A stretch of DNA of 64,000 nt from an uncultured Lachnospiraceae bacterium (GTDB lineage: Bacteria; Bacillota; Clostridia; Lachnospirales; Lachnospiraceae): positions 124,001 through 188,000 of the forward strand of contig CALWOX010000002.1 of assembly GCA_944383265.1 (NCBI GenBank). Reading direction: 5' to 3'. Of the stretch, positions 36,933 to 46,055 are shown piece by piece. A program made the position numbers and the translations under genes. Below the pieces are notes generated by a model, which was given only the letters and a program-made list of their open reading frames with translations, searched no databases and was not told the origin of the DNA. Position 1 is the first letter of the stretch. Each line of letters begins with the position of its first letter.

Positions 36933-37979
36933 ATGAGAAAAAGAATATTTTCAGCATTATGTGTGACGGCGATGGCCTTAAGCCTTGCAGCCTGCGGAAG
37001 CAGTTCAGACGCTTCGGCTGATAATGGAGGAAGTGAAGCCGAGGCCGAGGAGAGCAGCAACAAGGTAATTATCTACAGCCCTCTTACAGAGTCAATGATC
37101 GATTCCATGCTCTCAAAGTTTGAGGAAGAGACAGGTATTGAGGCCGAGTGTCTTGCAATGGGAACAGGAGATGCCTTAAAGAGGATACAGACAGAGGCCG
37201 GAAGCCCTCAGGCTGACATCCTTTGGTCAGGAACTATAGGTACAGTTAAGGACTCGAGCGAGTATTTTGCAGACTATACCTGTGCAAATGAAGACGCCTT
37301 CTACGATGAGTACAAGAATACCGAGGGCAATCTTACAAGATTCGACACAGTGCCCTCAGTAATCATGGTGAACACAGACCTTATAGGAGATATTGAGATA
37401 AACGGTTATGAGGATCTTCTTAATCCCGAGCTCAAGGGAAAGATAGCATTTGCAGATCCTGCAGCTTCAAGCTCAAGCTTTGAGCACCTTGTAAACATGC
37501 TCTATGCTATGGGTAACGGAAATCCTGATGACGGATGGGACTATGTAAAGCAGTTCTGCGAGCAGCTTGACGGAAAGCTGCTCGGCGGCTCATCAGCTGT
37601 ATATAAGGGAGTAGCTGACGGAGAGTACACAGTAGGACTTACCTTTGAGCAGGGCTCGGCACAGTATGTCGGAGCAGGCGCACCAGTCAAGACCGTATAC
37701 ATGGAAGAGGGAGTTATCTTCAGAGGTGACGGTGTATACATCATAAAGGATTGTCCCAATGAGGAAAATGCTCAGAAGTTCGTTGACTGGCTCACAAGCA
37801 AGGATGTTCAGGAGTATATGAACAATACACAGTTCAGAAGGACCATAAGAAAGGATGTTCCTGCAGGTGACGCAATGGCACCTATGGAGTCAATAAATGT
37901 AATAACAGATGACGAGACCTACTCCGCGGAGCATAAGACAGAGTGGCTTGACGAGTTTAAGGATATCTTTACATCATAA
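36933..37979 (+). CDS. Extracellular solute-binding lipoprotein, family 1 (AfuA/FbpA-like)
   Basis: The 348-residue lipoprotein has a signal peptide with lipobox LAAC (Cys21), an acidic Ser-rich linker and a type II binding fold (VIIYSPLTESMIDSMLSKFEE). It resembles binding proteins for ferric iron, sugar phosphates or aminoethylphosphonate. It contains no adjacent Tyr-Tyr pair, the iron ligands of FbpA, so iron is unlikely. GGGAGG precedes ATG. It is the first gene of the importer unit and is separated from the ATPase gene by a hairpin. Confidence 0.88.
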   Translation: MRKRIFSALCVTAMALSLAACGSSSDASADNGGSEAEAEESSNKVIIYSPLTESMIDSMLSKFEEETGIEAECLAMGTGDALKRIQTEAGSPQADILWSGTIGTVKDSSEYFADYTCANEDAFYDEYKNTEGNLTRFDTVPSVIMVNTDLIGDIEINGYEDLLNPELKGKIAFADPAASSSSFEHLVNMLYAMGNGNPDDGWDYVKQFCEQLDGKLLGGSSAVYKGVADGEYTVGLTFEQGSAQYVGAGAPVKTVYMEEGVIFRGDGVYIIKDCPNEENAQKFVDWLTSKDVQEYMNNTQFRRTIRKDVPAGDAMAPMESINVITDDETYSAEHKTEWLDEFKDIFTS

Positions 37980-38029
37980 CAGTGAAATATAATTAAACGA
38001 TTATAGTTGGGCAATTTCGCAAATATTAC

Positions 38030-38068
38030 AAGAGCCATGCTGAATAAAGGCTTCGGCACGGCTCTTTT
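38030..38068 (+). other. Hairpin between solute-binding protein and ATPase genes, possible attenuator
   Basis: AAGAGCC-A-TGC (38030-38040) pairs with GCA-C-GGCTCTT with one mismatch and is followed by a short T-stretch. It could act as a partial terminator so that more binding protein than transporter is made. Confidence 0.6.
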
Positions 38069-38087
38069 CTATAAAACGGAGGTTAGT

Positions 38088-39206
38088 ATGAGTGTTTCAA
38101 TAGGAATAGATAATGTAGTAAAAAAATATGGAGATCTGACCATAATCCCGGATCTTTCAGTGCATATCAAAAACGGTGAGTTCTTCACCCTCCTGGGCCC
38201 CTCAGGCTGTGGAAAGACCACCCTTTTGAGAATGATAGCAGGCTTCAACAGCATTGAAGGCGGAACCATAAAATTTGATGATACTGTTATAAATGATATA
38301 CCGGCACAGAAGCGAAATATAGGAATGGTGTTCCAGAGCTATGCTATTTTCCCTCACCTGACTGTACGCCAGAATGTCGAATACGGTCTGAAAATAAGAA
38401 AAATGCCTAAGGACGAAATGAAAAAGAAGGTAGACGAGATACTCAAGGTCGTAAAGATAGAGGAGTATCAGGACAGACTTCCCGAAAGGCTTTCAGGAGG
38501 CCAGCAGCAGAGAGTAGCCCTTGCGAGAGCCATAGTTATCCATCCTCAGGTTCTGCTTATGGATGAGCCCCTTTCAAACCTTGACGCAAAGCTGAGGATA
38601 GAGATGAGAAGCGCCATAAGAGACGTACAGAAACAGGTGGGAATCACCACGGTATATGTCACCCATGACCAGGAGGAAGCCCTTGCCATATCCGACAGGA
38701 TAGCTGTAATGAAGCTTGGAGTGATCCAGCAGATAGGAACTCCTCAGGATATATACGCCCGCCCTTATAACGCCTTTGTATCGACCTTCATCGGACACTC
38801 CAACCTTTTCTACGGCACAGTAAATATTGACGGCAGAAAAAAGAAGGTGACCTTCAGGAACGGCTATTCTGTAGAGATGCCGAATCTCTCCGACGAAGTA
38901 AAGGACGGTGAGGAGGTCGTAGTTTCAGTAAGGCCTGAGGAGTTTTCCATAAACAGCGAGGGACTTGACTGCGAGATATCAAGCAGGACCTTCCTCGGAA
39001 AGTACACGAATTATTTCCTTAAATTTGACGAAAATATGATTTTGCCGGATCAGCCCGGAATCGAGTATTCTCAGGATCTGGGACATGTGGACAGGATCTT
39101 GGAGGCGGGAGAGAAGATCAGACTTCGCCCTAACCCCAATAAGATCAATGTTTTTACAAAAGACATGGAAAAAAGTCTTATAAAGGATGTGAAGAGATAT
39201 GAGTAA
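38088..39206 (+). CDS. ABC transporter ATP-binding protein (FbpC/AfuC/PotA type)
   Basis: The ATPase of the importer. ATG at 38088 follows ACGGAGG; the protein has 372 residues. Walker A is GPSGCGKTT, the signature LSGGQQQRVALARA and Walker B VLLMDEPLSNLD, with a C-terminal TOBE-like domain (about 285-372) as in importers for iron, sugar phosphates or polyamines. The family does not reveal the substrate. It overlaps the permease gene by 8 bases. Confidence 0.93.
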   Translation: MSVSIGIDNVVKKYGDLTIIPDLSVHIKNGEFFTLLGPSGCGKTTLLRMIAGFNSIEGGTIKFDDTVINDIPAQKRNIGMVFQSYAIFPHLTVRQNVEYGLKIRKMPKDEMKKKVDEILKVVKIEEYQDRLPERLSGGQQQRVALARAIVIHPQVLLMDEPLSNLDAKLRIEMRSAIRDVQKQVGITTVYVTHDQEEALAISDRIAVMKLGVIQQIGTPQDIYARPYNAFVSTFIGHSNLFYGTVNIDGRKKKVTFRNGYSVEMPNLSDEVKDGEEVVVSVRPEEFSINSEGLDCEISSRTFLGKYTNYFLKFDENMILPDQPGIEYSQDLGHVDRILEAGEKIRLRPNPNKINVFTKDMEKSLIKDVKRYE

Positions 39207-40869
39207 AAAAAGGATTAAATGGGATTTCTGGAATATTGTAACGATGGTCATAATCGTTATGTTTGTGATCTTCCTTATATATCCGCTTTTAAATCTTTTC
39301 TTGAGCGGCTTTCAGGAGACCACAAGAGTAGACGGAGTTGACATCTCAACCTGGACGCTCGCCAACTACACGAATTTCTTTTCAAGAAAATATTATACGG
39401 AGGCTCTCTTAAATTCCTTTAAGCTTACCTTCTCCGTAACCGCTATAGCTATCCTTATAGGAGTGCCTCTTGCATATTTTATGTCATTTTATAAGATAAA
39501 AGGAAAGGCTGTATTGGAGATACTATTTATAATCTCCATGATGAGCCCCAACTTCATAGGAGCCTATTCATGGATACTGCTTCTCGGAAGAAGCGGAAGC
39601 GTCACAAAATTTTTCTCAGGTATAGGAATTGAGATGCCCTCTATCTATGGCTTTGGCGGAATGCTTCTGGTATTCACACTTAAGCTTTATCCCTTCATCT
39701 ACATGTATGTTTCGGGAGCCCTGAAAAAGATAGATGTTGCCCTCTCGGAGGCAGCGGAAAGCCTTGGCTGTGGCGGTATAAAGAAGGTATTTACAGTTAT
39801 CATGCCTCTTGTGACACCCACGCTTGTGGCGGCAGCCCTCCTTGTTTTTATGAACTGTATGGCCGACTTCGGTACTCCCGCACTTATAGGAGAGGGATAC
39901 AGAGTAATGCCTACCTTGGTATACTCCGAGTTTGTCGGTGAGACCGGAGGTTCCGCTAACTTTGCGGCCTGCATGGCTACTATAATGGTAACCGTGACAG
40001 CGGTCATATTCCTTATCCAGAAGTGGTATGTGAATACAAAGTCCTTTGCCATGAGCTCAATGCGTCCCATACAGCCCAAGAAGCCTGAGGGAATAAAGTC
40101 TGTGCTTATACATCTTTATATCTACATCCTTGCGGGACTTTCCATAATCCCTCAGTGTATGGTCATATACACCTCATTTAAAAAGACAAACATGCAGGTG
40201 TTCGTTGACGGATATTCTCTTGACAGCTACAGAAAGATAATAGAGACTGCAGTATCATCAATTAAGAATACCTATGTTTACTGCTTTATAGCTATACTTG
40301 TGATCATAGTTTTGGGAATGCTTATCGCTTACCTTTCCGTAAGGAGAAAAAGCTGGCTTACAAACCTTATAGACACCATAGCAATGTTCCCCTACATAGT
40401 TCCGGGCTCTGTACTGGGTATCACCCTTATGATAGCCTTCAACAAGCCCCCTGTAATGCTTGCGGGAACCGCTGTCATAATGATAATATCCCTTGTAATA
40501 AGACGTCAGGCCTACACCCTCCGCTCGAGCTCCGCTATACTTTATCAGATAAGTCCCAGCATGGAGGAAGCTGCCATAAGCCTCGGAGACTCCCCTGCAA
40601 ACGCCTTTGTGAAGGTTACAGCAAAGATGATGCTTCCCGGAGTCCTTTCAGGAGCGATCCTCAGCTGGATAACACTTATAAACGAGTTGAGCTCCTCAGT
40701 AATGCTCTATACGGCAAACACAAGGACAATGTCTGTAGCTATATATAACGAGGTAATAAGAGCAAGCTACGGAACAGCTGCGGCCCTTGCTACGATACTT
40801 ACGGCAACGACGGTAATTTCCCTTCTCATATTCTTTAAGGTATCGGGAAGCAAGGATGTCACTATGTAA
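39199..40869 (+). CDS. ABC transporter permease, double-length (FbpB/AfuB type)
   Basis: The 556-residue protein contains two fused permease domains with about 12 membrane helices. The coupling motifs are EAAESLGCGGIKKVFTVIMP (about 194-213) and EEAAISLGDSPANAFVKVT (near 455-473), one per half, so a single chain forms the whole channel, as in FbpB. The gene overlaps the ATPase gene by 8 bases and is followed by repeats and a terminator. Confidence 0.93.
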   Translation: MSKKRIKWDFWNIVTMVIIVMFVIFLIYPLLNLFLSGFQETTRVDGVDISTWTLANYTNFFSRKYYTEALLNSFKLTFSVTAIAILIGVPLAYFMSFYKIKGKAVLEILFIISMMSPNFIGAYSWILLLGRSGSVTKFFSGIGIEMPSIYGFGGMLLVFTLKLYPFIYMYVSGALKKIDVALSEAAESLGCGGIKKVFTVIMPLVTPTLVAAALLVFMNCMADFGTPALIGEGYRVMPTLVYSEFVGETGGSANFAACMATIMVTVTAVIFLIQKWYVNTKSFAMSSMRPIQPKKPEGIKSVLIHLYIYILAGLSIIPQCMVIYTSFKKTNMQVFVDGYSLDSYRKIIETAVSSIKNTYVYCFIAILVIIVLGMLIAYLSVRRKSWLTNLIDTIAMFPYIVPGSVLGITLMIAFNKPPVMLAGTAVIMIISLVIRRQAYTLRSSSAILYQISPSMEEAAISLGDSPANAFVKVTAKMMLPGVLSGAILSWITLINELSSSVMLYTANTRTMSVAIYNEVIRASYGTAAALATILTATTVISLLIFFKVSGSKDVTM

Positions 40870-40872
40870 GGT

Positions 40873-40970
40873 TTATTCAACACACAAATAACAGTTATTC
40901 AACGCATACATAATAGTTGAATATACAAATAAATGAATAACATGCATATAACAGAAGAATAATATTTAAT
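40873..40970 (+). repeat. Degenerate 22-base tandem repeats
   Basis: Units of 22 bases are seen at 40873-40894 and 40895-40916, both starting TTATTCAAC and ending ATA-AG, with weaker copies at 40917-40932, 40933-40954 and 40955-40970. They lie between the permease gene and its terminator, with no gene in them. Confidence 0.6.
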
Positions 40971-41020
40971 CACAACTGCCTTAAAGGAACTCATTGATCC
41001 TATATGGCAGTTGTGCTTTT
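40971..41020 (+). terminator. Intrinsic terminator after the importer genes
   Basis: CACAACTGCC (40971-40980) pairs perfectly with GGCAGTTGTG (41006-41015), followed by CTTTTT. The 25-base loop is rather large. Confidence 0.85.
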
Positions 41021-41039
41021 TGCACATTTTTACTATAAT
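41011..41039 (+). promoter_or_regulatory. Promoter of the two-component genes
   Basis: TATAAT (41034-41039) lies 17 bases after TTGTGC (41011-41016), a weak -35 that overlaps the right arm of the terminator. Confidence 0.5.
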
Positions 41040-41068
41040 TTTATCCGTATAACAAAAGGAACTCAGTT

Positions 41069-42763
41069 ATGGAAAAACATACAAGCTTTAAAGAGGAGCT
41101 GAGAAAAAGTCTTGTCAGCCACGCGCTTTTTCCCTGCGTAATATCGATATTCCTGCTTATAGTCTCTGTAGCGATTATAGGCTTTAATCTTATAGAGAGA
41201 AGGAGTATAAATAGCGGCAGCGAATTTTCAGAGGGCCTTGAGGCCTTGCTTGACTCATATTCAGAGAAGGCCGAGGAGCTTTCCTTTGGGATATCACTGA
41301 AAAACTTTCGCGAGGTAACGGATTATAAGGTCGCGGTCATCTCGGACATATATCAGTTTCTGAACAGGCAGGAGATAAGAGCTGATTTTTGGCTTTTCGA
41401 TCCTTCCTTCAATCTCGTTTACTCCACCAACAGCGATGATTCTGAAATGAATTATCTGTATAATTATCTGATAGGTCAGGGCGAAAGCAGCAGTCTTTGG
41501 AAAAAGCCTGTATTTATGTATGATAATTGGCAGCTCGGAAGCTCCGCCGAGCCTTCCTGCATAATTTTTAAAAGGATAAGCCATAACGGGGAAAATGAAG
41601 GCTATCTCGGATTTTCGATATCCTCTGATAAGATCGGCAGTGAGGCCGCAAGAGATCTTATACTAATAGTAACAAACAGCTTTGACAGAGTGTTCTCTCA
41701 AGGGGCGGGAGGCTTTACTGACGAAAGAGGAAAGCTCCTTAGCGAGGTAAGAAGAGACAGGGGCTTTTTTCACATGGGCGGAAGAAGCTATTATTCCGTT
41801 CCCTTTGAGCTCTATGGTGGAGATATAAGGATATTTGCGGTAGCCGATTGTACGACTTACATATTTCTTCTGGTTATTTTTGCGGCTACAGCGATCTTTA
41901 TTGCCCTCTTTATGTGTTGGTCCATATATATGAGCGCAGGAAGGATAGCCTCAAAAAAGACCGATATCATGTATGAGCTCATAGATGCCCTGTCAGAGGT
42001 TGAAAAGGGGAATCTTGATACAAAGCTTGACATAAGATCGGGGGATGAATTTGAGCTTATGGGCAATTCCTTTAATGTCATGCTCGGAAGTATACGCCAT
42101 CTCATAAAGCGCCATCAATACCTTGCAAGGGAAAATACTCTTGCAGCGGTGCAGATGCTGGAGTCTCAGTTTAACCCGCATTTTCTGTTTAACACACTGG
42201 AATCCGTCAGATACATGATAAGGCCGGAGCCGAAGGCTGCGGAGAAGATGATAGTAAGCCTCTCAAGGCTTTTGAGATACAGTATAAGGCGAGACGACAA
42301 CATGAGCACTCTTTCCGAGGAGTCGGAGTTTGCCGAGAAGTATCTCGATATAATGATGTACAGGTTCGGAGATAAGCTAAGATACAGCATCGATATAGAT
42401 GAAGAGTTTTCAGACTGCGAGGTACCGCCTATGATACTTCAGCCTGTCATAGAGAATTCCATAAAATACGGAGCCTTTGACGACAGGCCGCTCACAATAA
42501 AAATATCGGCCTATAAAAAGGAAGGAAGCCTTAATATAGTCATCTCCGATGACGGAAAAGGCATAGATGAGGAGCTTCTTTCAAAGCTTAAAGAAAACAT
42601 GACCCACAGGCATAACCATTCAAGCCATATCGGACTTTATAATGTTCATAAGAGGATATCTCTTCTTTATGACGGTGACTGTGGCGCTTATGTTGAAAGC
42701 CGAAAGGATCACGGGACCACGGTAAGCCTGAAGCTTCCTATGAACAAAAGGGAAGAGGCCTAA
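41069..42763 (+). CDS. Sensor histidine kinase, YesM/LytS type
   Basis: The 564-residue membrane kinase has two membrane helices (about 18-40 and 260-287) enclosing an extracellular sensor domain of about 215 residues with no recognised family, then a HAMP-like linker. The His kinase domain has QFNPHFLFNTLES with phospho-accepting His371, and the ATPase domain has DDGKGID and HIGLYNVHKRI. Such kinases often sense the ligand of a neighbouring importer. The response regulator gene starts 31 bases later. Confidence 0.93.
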   Translation: MEKHTSFKEELRKSLVSHALFPCVISIFLLIVSVAIIGFNLIERRSINSGSEFSEGLEALLDSYSEKAEELSFGISLKNFREVTDYKVAVISDIYQFLNRQEIRADFWLFDPSFNLVYSTNSDDSEMNYLYNYLIGQGESSSLWKKPVFMYDNWQLGSSAEPSCIIFKRISHNGENEGYLGFSISSDKIGSEAARDLILIVTNSFDRVFSQGAGGFTDERGKLLSEVRRDRGFFHMGGRSYYSVPFELYGGDIRIFAVADCTTYIFLLVIFAATAIFIALFMCWSIYMSAGRIASKKTDIMYELIDALSEVEKGNLDTKLDIRSGDEFELMGNSFNVMLGSIRHLIKRHQYLARENTLAAVQMLESQFNPHFLFNTLESVRYMIRPEPKAAEKMIVSLSRLLRYSIRRDDNMSTLSEESEFAEKYLDIMMYRFGDKLRYSIDIDEEFSDCEVPPMILQPVIENSIKYGAFDDRPLTIKISAYKKEGSLNIVISDDGKGIDEELLSKLKENMTHRHNHSSHIGLYNVHKRISLLYDGDCGAYVESRKDHGTTVSLKLPMNKREEA

Positions 42764-42794
42764 AATTAAATTTCCTATTTTGGGAGGGATATAT

Positions 42795-43607
42795 TTGCTT
42801 AAGGTTTTAATAGTTGAGGATGAACAGATAATAAGAAAGGGGCTGGAGCTTGCAATAGACTGGACGAGCCTCGGCTGTGTTGTTTCGGGAGTGGCTAAGG
42901 ATGGGGCCGAGGGCCTTTCAAGGATCTCCGAATTAAAGCCTGATATAGTTCTTGCGGACATAAGAATGCCGAAGCTTTCAGGCCTTGAGATGATAGAAAA
43001 AGCCTTAAAGGACAGTTCCTTTTTCAGCATAATCCTTACAAGCTATTCCGAGTTTGAGCTTGCCAAGGAGGCAATACATATCGGGGTCTCGGATTATCTC
43101 CTGAAGCCTGTGGATGAGGACGAGTTGAGAGAGGCTGTTGAAAAAATAAAGGAAAAGATAGCCCGAAAGAATAAGCTTGAGAAGGTGGAGGAGCTGTCTC
43201 GGGAAAAGATATTAAACGCCGATTCCGACTGGAAGATATTTAAGTCCGCAGAAAAGAGTATGGATGTGTATGTAAAGCGCACATATGATATAATAAAGGA
43301 GCGCTACAGGGAAAACTTAAGCATAACAAGAGTTGCCGATGAGTTGGAGATAAGCCCGAGCTTTCTCAGCAGAAGGCTTAAGCTTGACCTTGGGTCCACC
43401 TTCGTTGATATTCTCAATCAGTACAGGATAAAGACAGCCTTGAAGCTTCTTTCCGAGGGCACTATGAGGATATATGAGGTATCCGATGCTGTGGGCTTTA
43501 ATGAATACAAGCATTTCTGCAGTGTGTTCAAAAAATATATTGGAGTAAGCCCTACAGAATTCATAAAAAACGGAGCGGGAATAGTCAGCATATCAAAAAA
43601 GCTTTAA
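42795..43607 (+). CDS. Response regulator with AraC-type DNA-binding domain, YesN type, TTG start
   Basis: The 270-residue protein is the partner of the kinase. TTG at 42795 follows GGGAGGG with 7-base spacing and starts at the receiver domain (LKVLIVEDE); the in-frame TTG at 42780 would sit before that site. Receiver residues are Asp9, phospho-accepting Asp55 (LADIRMP) and Lys in LLKPVDE. The C-terminal AraC domain (about 165-265) has two helix-turn-helix units ending GVSPTEFIK. It probably activates the importer genes upstream. Confidence 0.93.
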   Translation: MLKVLIVEDEQIIRKGLELAIDWTSLGCVVSGVAKDGAEGLSRISELKPDIVLADIRMPKLSGLEMIEKALKDSSFFSIILTSYSEFELAKEAIHIGVSDYLLKPVDEDELREAVEKIKEKIARKNKLEKVEELSREKILNADSDWKIFKSAEKSMDVYVKRTYDIIKERYRENLSITRVADELEISPSFLSRRLKLDLGSTFVDILNQYRIKTALKLLSEGTMRIYEVSDAVGFNEYKHFCSVFKKYIGVSPTEFIKNGAGIVSISKKL

Positions 43608-43664
43608 GCATTAAAACTATACAAACAAACCAAACAAACTTTTTAAGCTCACAGGAGGAGCGCT

Positions 43665-44534
43665 ATGATGGATATCAAAAGAATAGGTTTTATCGGGACA
43701 GGAATAATGGGGAGCCATATGGCCATGCACCTTATGGATAAGGGCTATGAGCTCACAGTTTTTAACAGGACAGTGGAGAAGACAAGAACTCTCACCGAAA
43801 AGGGTGCAAGGCTCGCTCATTCGGTTTCTGAATGTGTTTGCGGGCAGGACGCCGTAATAACCATAATAGGCTATCCCAAGGACGTTGAGGAGGTATATCT
43901 CGGAGAAGGTGGCGTCACAGAAAACGCAAAGCAGGGAACTCTCATAATTGATATGACGACCTCGGCTCCGTCCCTTGCTGTAAAGATATATGAAAAAGCA
44001 AAGGATAAGGGGCTTTATGCTCTTGATGCTCCTGTGACAGGAGGCGATACAGGTGCAAAGGCCGGAACTCTCACCATACTTGCCGGAGGAGATAAGGAAG
44101 CCTTTGATATGGCATTGCCACTTTTTGAAGCTATGGGGAAAAATATAGTTTATACAGGAAAGGCGGGAAACGGCCAGCATGTGAAGATGTGCAATCAGAT
44201 AGCGATAGCGGGAGCTCTTTCGGGAGCTGCTGAGGCCATAAGCTATGCGAGAGCAGCGGGTATTGACGAGAAGGCCATGGTGGAGGCCATAGCTACAGGG
44301 GCTGCCGGAAGCTTTCAGCTTTCAAATGTTGCAAAAAAAGGGATGAACGGCGATTTCGCCCCGGGATTTATGATGAAGCACTTTGTAAAGGACATGGGCC
44401 TTGCGGACGAGGAGGCCGTGAGAAACGGTATAAAGCTCCCCGTACTTGAAAATGTTCTGGACATATGCAGAAGACTTGAAGGCGCGGGCTGCGCTGAAGA
44501 AGGAACTCAGAGCATACTTAAGTTTTACGAATAA
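43665..44534 (+). CDS. NAD(P)-dependent beta-hydroxyacid dehydrogenase
   Basis: The 289-residue enzyme belongs to the 3-hydroxyisobutyrate/2-hydroxy-3-oxopropionate dehydrogenase family. It has the NAD(P) loop GFIGTGIMGSHMAMHL, the substrate motif DAPVTGGDTGAKAGTL and the catalytic Lys in GNGQHVKMCNQ. Its exact hydroxyacid is unknown: tartronate semialdehyde, hydroxyisobutyrate or succinate semialdehyde are all known in the family. CAGGAGG precedes ATG ATG. Position behind the two-component genes hints that it acts on the imported compound. Confidence 0.88.
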   Translation: MMDIKRIGFIGTGIMGSHMAMHLMDKGYELTVFNRTVEKTRTLTEKGARLAHSVSECVCGQDAVITIIGYPKDVEEVYLGEGGVTENAKQGTLIIDMTTSAPSLAVKIYEKAKDKGLYALDAPVTGGDTGAKAGTLTILAGGDKEAFDMALPLFEAMGKNIVYTGKAGNGQHVKMCNQIAIAGALSGAAEAISYARAAGIDEKAMVEAIATGAAGSFQLSNVAKKGMNGDFAPGFMMKHFVKDMGLADEEAVRNGIKLPVLENVLDICRRLEGAGCAEEGTQSILKFYE

Positions 44535-44550
44535 TTTCTTAAAATGTATG

Positions 44551-44585
44551 AGGGCTGTCCGATCAATAAGTCGGACAGCCCTTTC
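44551..44585. terminator. Terminator between convergent genes
   Basis: AGGGCTGTCCGA (44551-44562) pairs perfectly with TCGGACAGCCCT (44571-44582), with TTT after it. It lies between two convergent genes and may serve both. Confidence 0.85.
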
Positions 44586-44588
44586 ATA

Positions 44589-45743
44589 TTATTGCAGCAT
44601 CTCGAGGAAGGCCTGTATCCTTGTTACAAACTGTCCCTTATCAGCCTGAGAGTAGTCTGACTCAAGTGAAATGTAGGGCAGTCCCTTCTTTTCTGTTACA
44701 TATCTCTTTACATTGTATGATTCCACATTAAAGGTATGACATGCCTGAAGTATTATTTCTATTACCGCGTCTACCTTAAATTCGTCTATGAGCTGACCCA
44801 TCATCTCAAAACGGGGCTCGTTGGGAGACATTACAGAGCAGGTTATGTCAAGATATTTTTCAGCAAGAGCTGTATAAACATCCCCGGTCTCAGCCACCTT
44901 TTGCATTTGGGTACGGATCCCGCCGCAGGTATCTATAAGGACTATGTCTCCTCCCAGCTCCTCAACAGTCTTAAGAAGCTTATCCCTTACTCCCGCATTG
45001 GGGCATCCTGTTATCATGATCCTGGGTCTTTTTGATGTTTTTCCTTTACAGTCGTTCTCCCAATGATGCATTACCTCCTCTGTGCGCTGCTCAAAGGATT
45101 CAATTTTTTTCTCTATATCAAAATTAAAGCCTGCGGCGTCGCTTTTTATGCCAAGCTCGTATCCGGTGAGGGCAGGGGGCACGAGCTTACCCAACTCAAG
45201 GAATTTTTGGAATGCCACTCTCTCTCTATTTTTAAGCACTATAGCCTTTCTGATGTCCTCCTCGCTTATAGTTATACTATAGAAGTCCTCAAGCTTTTCT
45301 TTGAGTCTTATTATTTCGTTTCTCCATGCCTTTACCGCATCCTGTCTCGGCTCCCTTCCGTTTGGAAGGTACATTACGAAGGTCTCTTTTATCTCATTTA
45401 AAAGCTCGAACATTTTTTTCTTGCCGTCACAGGTAGTCTCACCTATAACGAAATCTGAAAAATAGAAGTAGGGACATTTTTCGGTAAGGGCAAAGCCGTA
45501 GCTCGCCTTTATAAGAGGGCAGAGGTTTCTCGGGAGCACGCTTTCTCCGGCGGCTATAGGCTCCTCGGAATGGGCGCAAAGCCCTACGGGAACAGCCCCT
45601 GCGGCGTAGATAAGCTCGGTAGGAACATATGAACAGAATATTCCTACAACCCTTTGCCCCTTGTCCTTAAGCTCCTTCAAGGCCAAAAAGCCTCTTTGCC
45701 TTGCCTCGTCATAGGTTTCAAAATTTTCAGGAAGGTTTTGCAT
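44589..45743 (-). CDS. Stand-alone 2-hydroxyacyl-CoA dehydratase family (double-cubane-like) protein
   Basis: The 384-residue protein resembles the D/BadE-type subunits of 2-hydroxyacyl-CoA dehydratases and the double-cubane cluster proteins (YjiM group). Conserved cysteines are in [42 protein letters not shown] and [13 protein letters not shown] at 45743 follows AAAGGGG at good distance; an upstream in-frame start would add 18 residues. No second subunit and no ATP-dependent activator gene lie beside it, so it is more likely a double-cubane protein than a classical dehydratase half. Its substrate is unknown. Confidence 0.82.
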   Translation of the reverse strand: MQNLPENFETYDEARQRGFLALKELKDKGQRVVGIFCSYVPTELIYAAGAVPVGLCAHSEEPIAAGESVLPRNLCPLIKASYGFALTEKCPYFYFSDFVIGETTCDGKKKMFELLNEIKETFVMYLPNGREPRQDAVKAWRNEIIRLKEKLEDFYSITISEEDIRKAIVLKNRERVAFQKFLELGKLVPPALTGYELGIKSDAAGFNFDIEKKIESFEQRTEEVMHHWENDCKGKTSKRPRIMITGCPNAGVRDKLLKTVEELGGDIVLIDTCGGIRTQMQKVAETGDVYTALAEKYLDITCSVMSPNEPRFEMMGQLIDEFKVDAVIEIILQACHTFNVESYNVKRYVTEKKGLPYISLESDYSQADKGQFVTRIQAFLEMLQ

Positions 45744-45982
45744 GATCAGATCCCCTTTTAAATAAATATAGTGATTTCGGAAATACCTCGTCAGCACAGG
45801 TTTTGTCCTGACAGATTTATTTGTATATATGAAAAATTATTAATATTATTAAGTTTTGTCCGGCATTATAACAAAATCAAATATCGGCAAAGTATTAAAT
45901 GATAAAATTTAATAAATAAAATCAGGCGGCAGCTCCGACGCACAAGCAGCATAAAGCCCTGTAAAATCCGCCCTTTAATCAG
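45744..45982. other. Intergenic region between the minus-strand dehydratase-like gene and miaB
   Basis: About 310 bases separate the two genes. On the minus strand a perfect TATAAT (45870-45865) without a good -35 may drive the dehydratase-like gene, with a small hairpin (GTCAG/CTGAC near 45780-45803) in its leader. Bases about 45924-45975 form a GC-rich patch in AT-rich surroundings with GGCGG/CCGCC arms. I see no gene in it. Confidence 0.4.
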
Positions 45983-46011
45983 TTTACATACGATTTATAT
46001 TAAGATATAAT
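45983..46011 (+). promoter_or_regulatory. Promoter of the miaB-mutS-mutL-miaA unit
   Basis: TTTACA (45983-45988) and a perfect TATAAT (46006-46011) are separated by exactly 17 bases, upstream of miaB. Confidence 0.82.
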
Positions 46012-46055
46012 AATCTATTGCAACTAAAATCTCACACAAAATTAAAGAGGTATAA

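Noticed and set aside
36933..40869. Ferric iron importer
   Set aside because: The ATPase and double permease resemble FbpBC, but the binding protein lacks the adjacent tyrosines that bind iron, so no substrate is assigned.
45924..45975. Small RNA gene in the GC-rich patch before miaB
   Set aside because: Only five-base arms pair, with no promoter placed for it and no T-run at its end.
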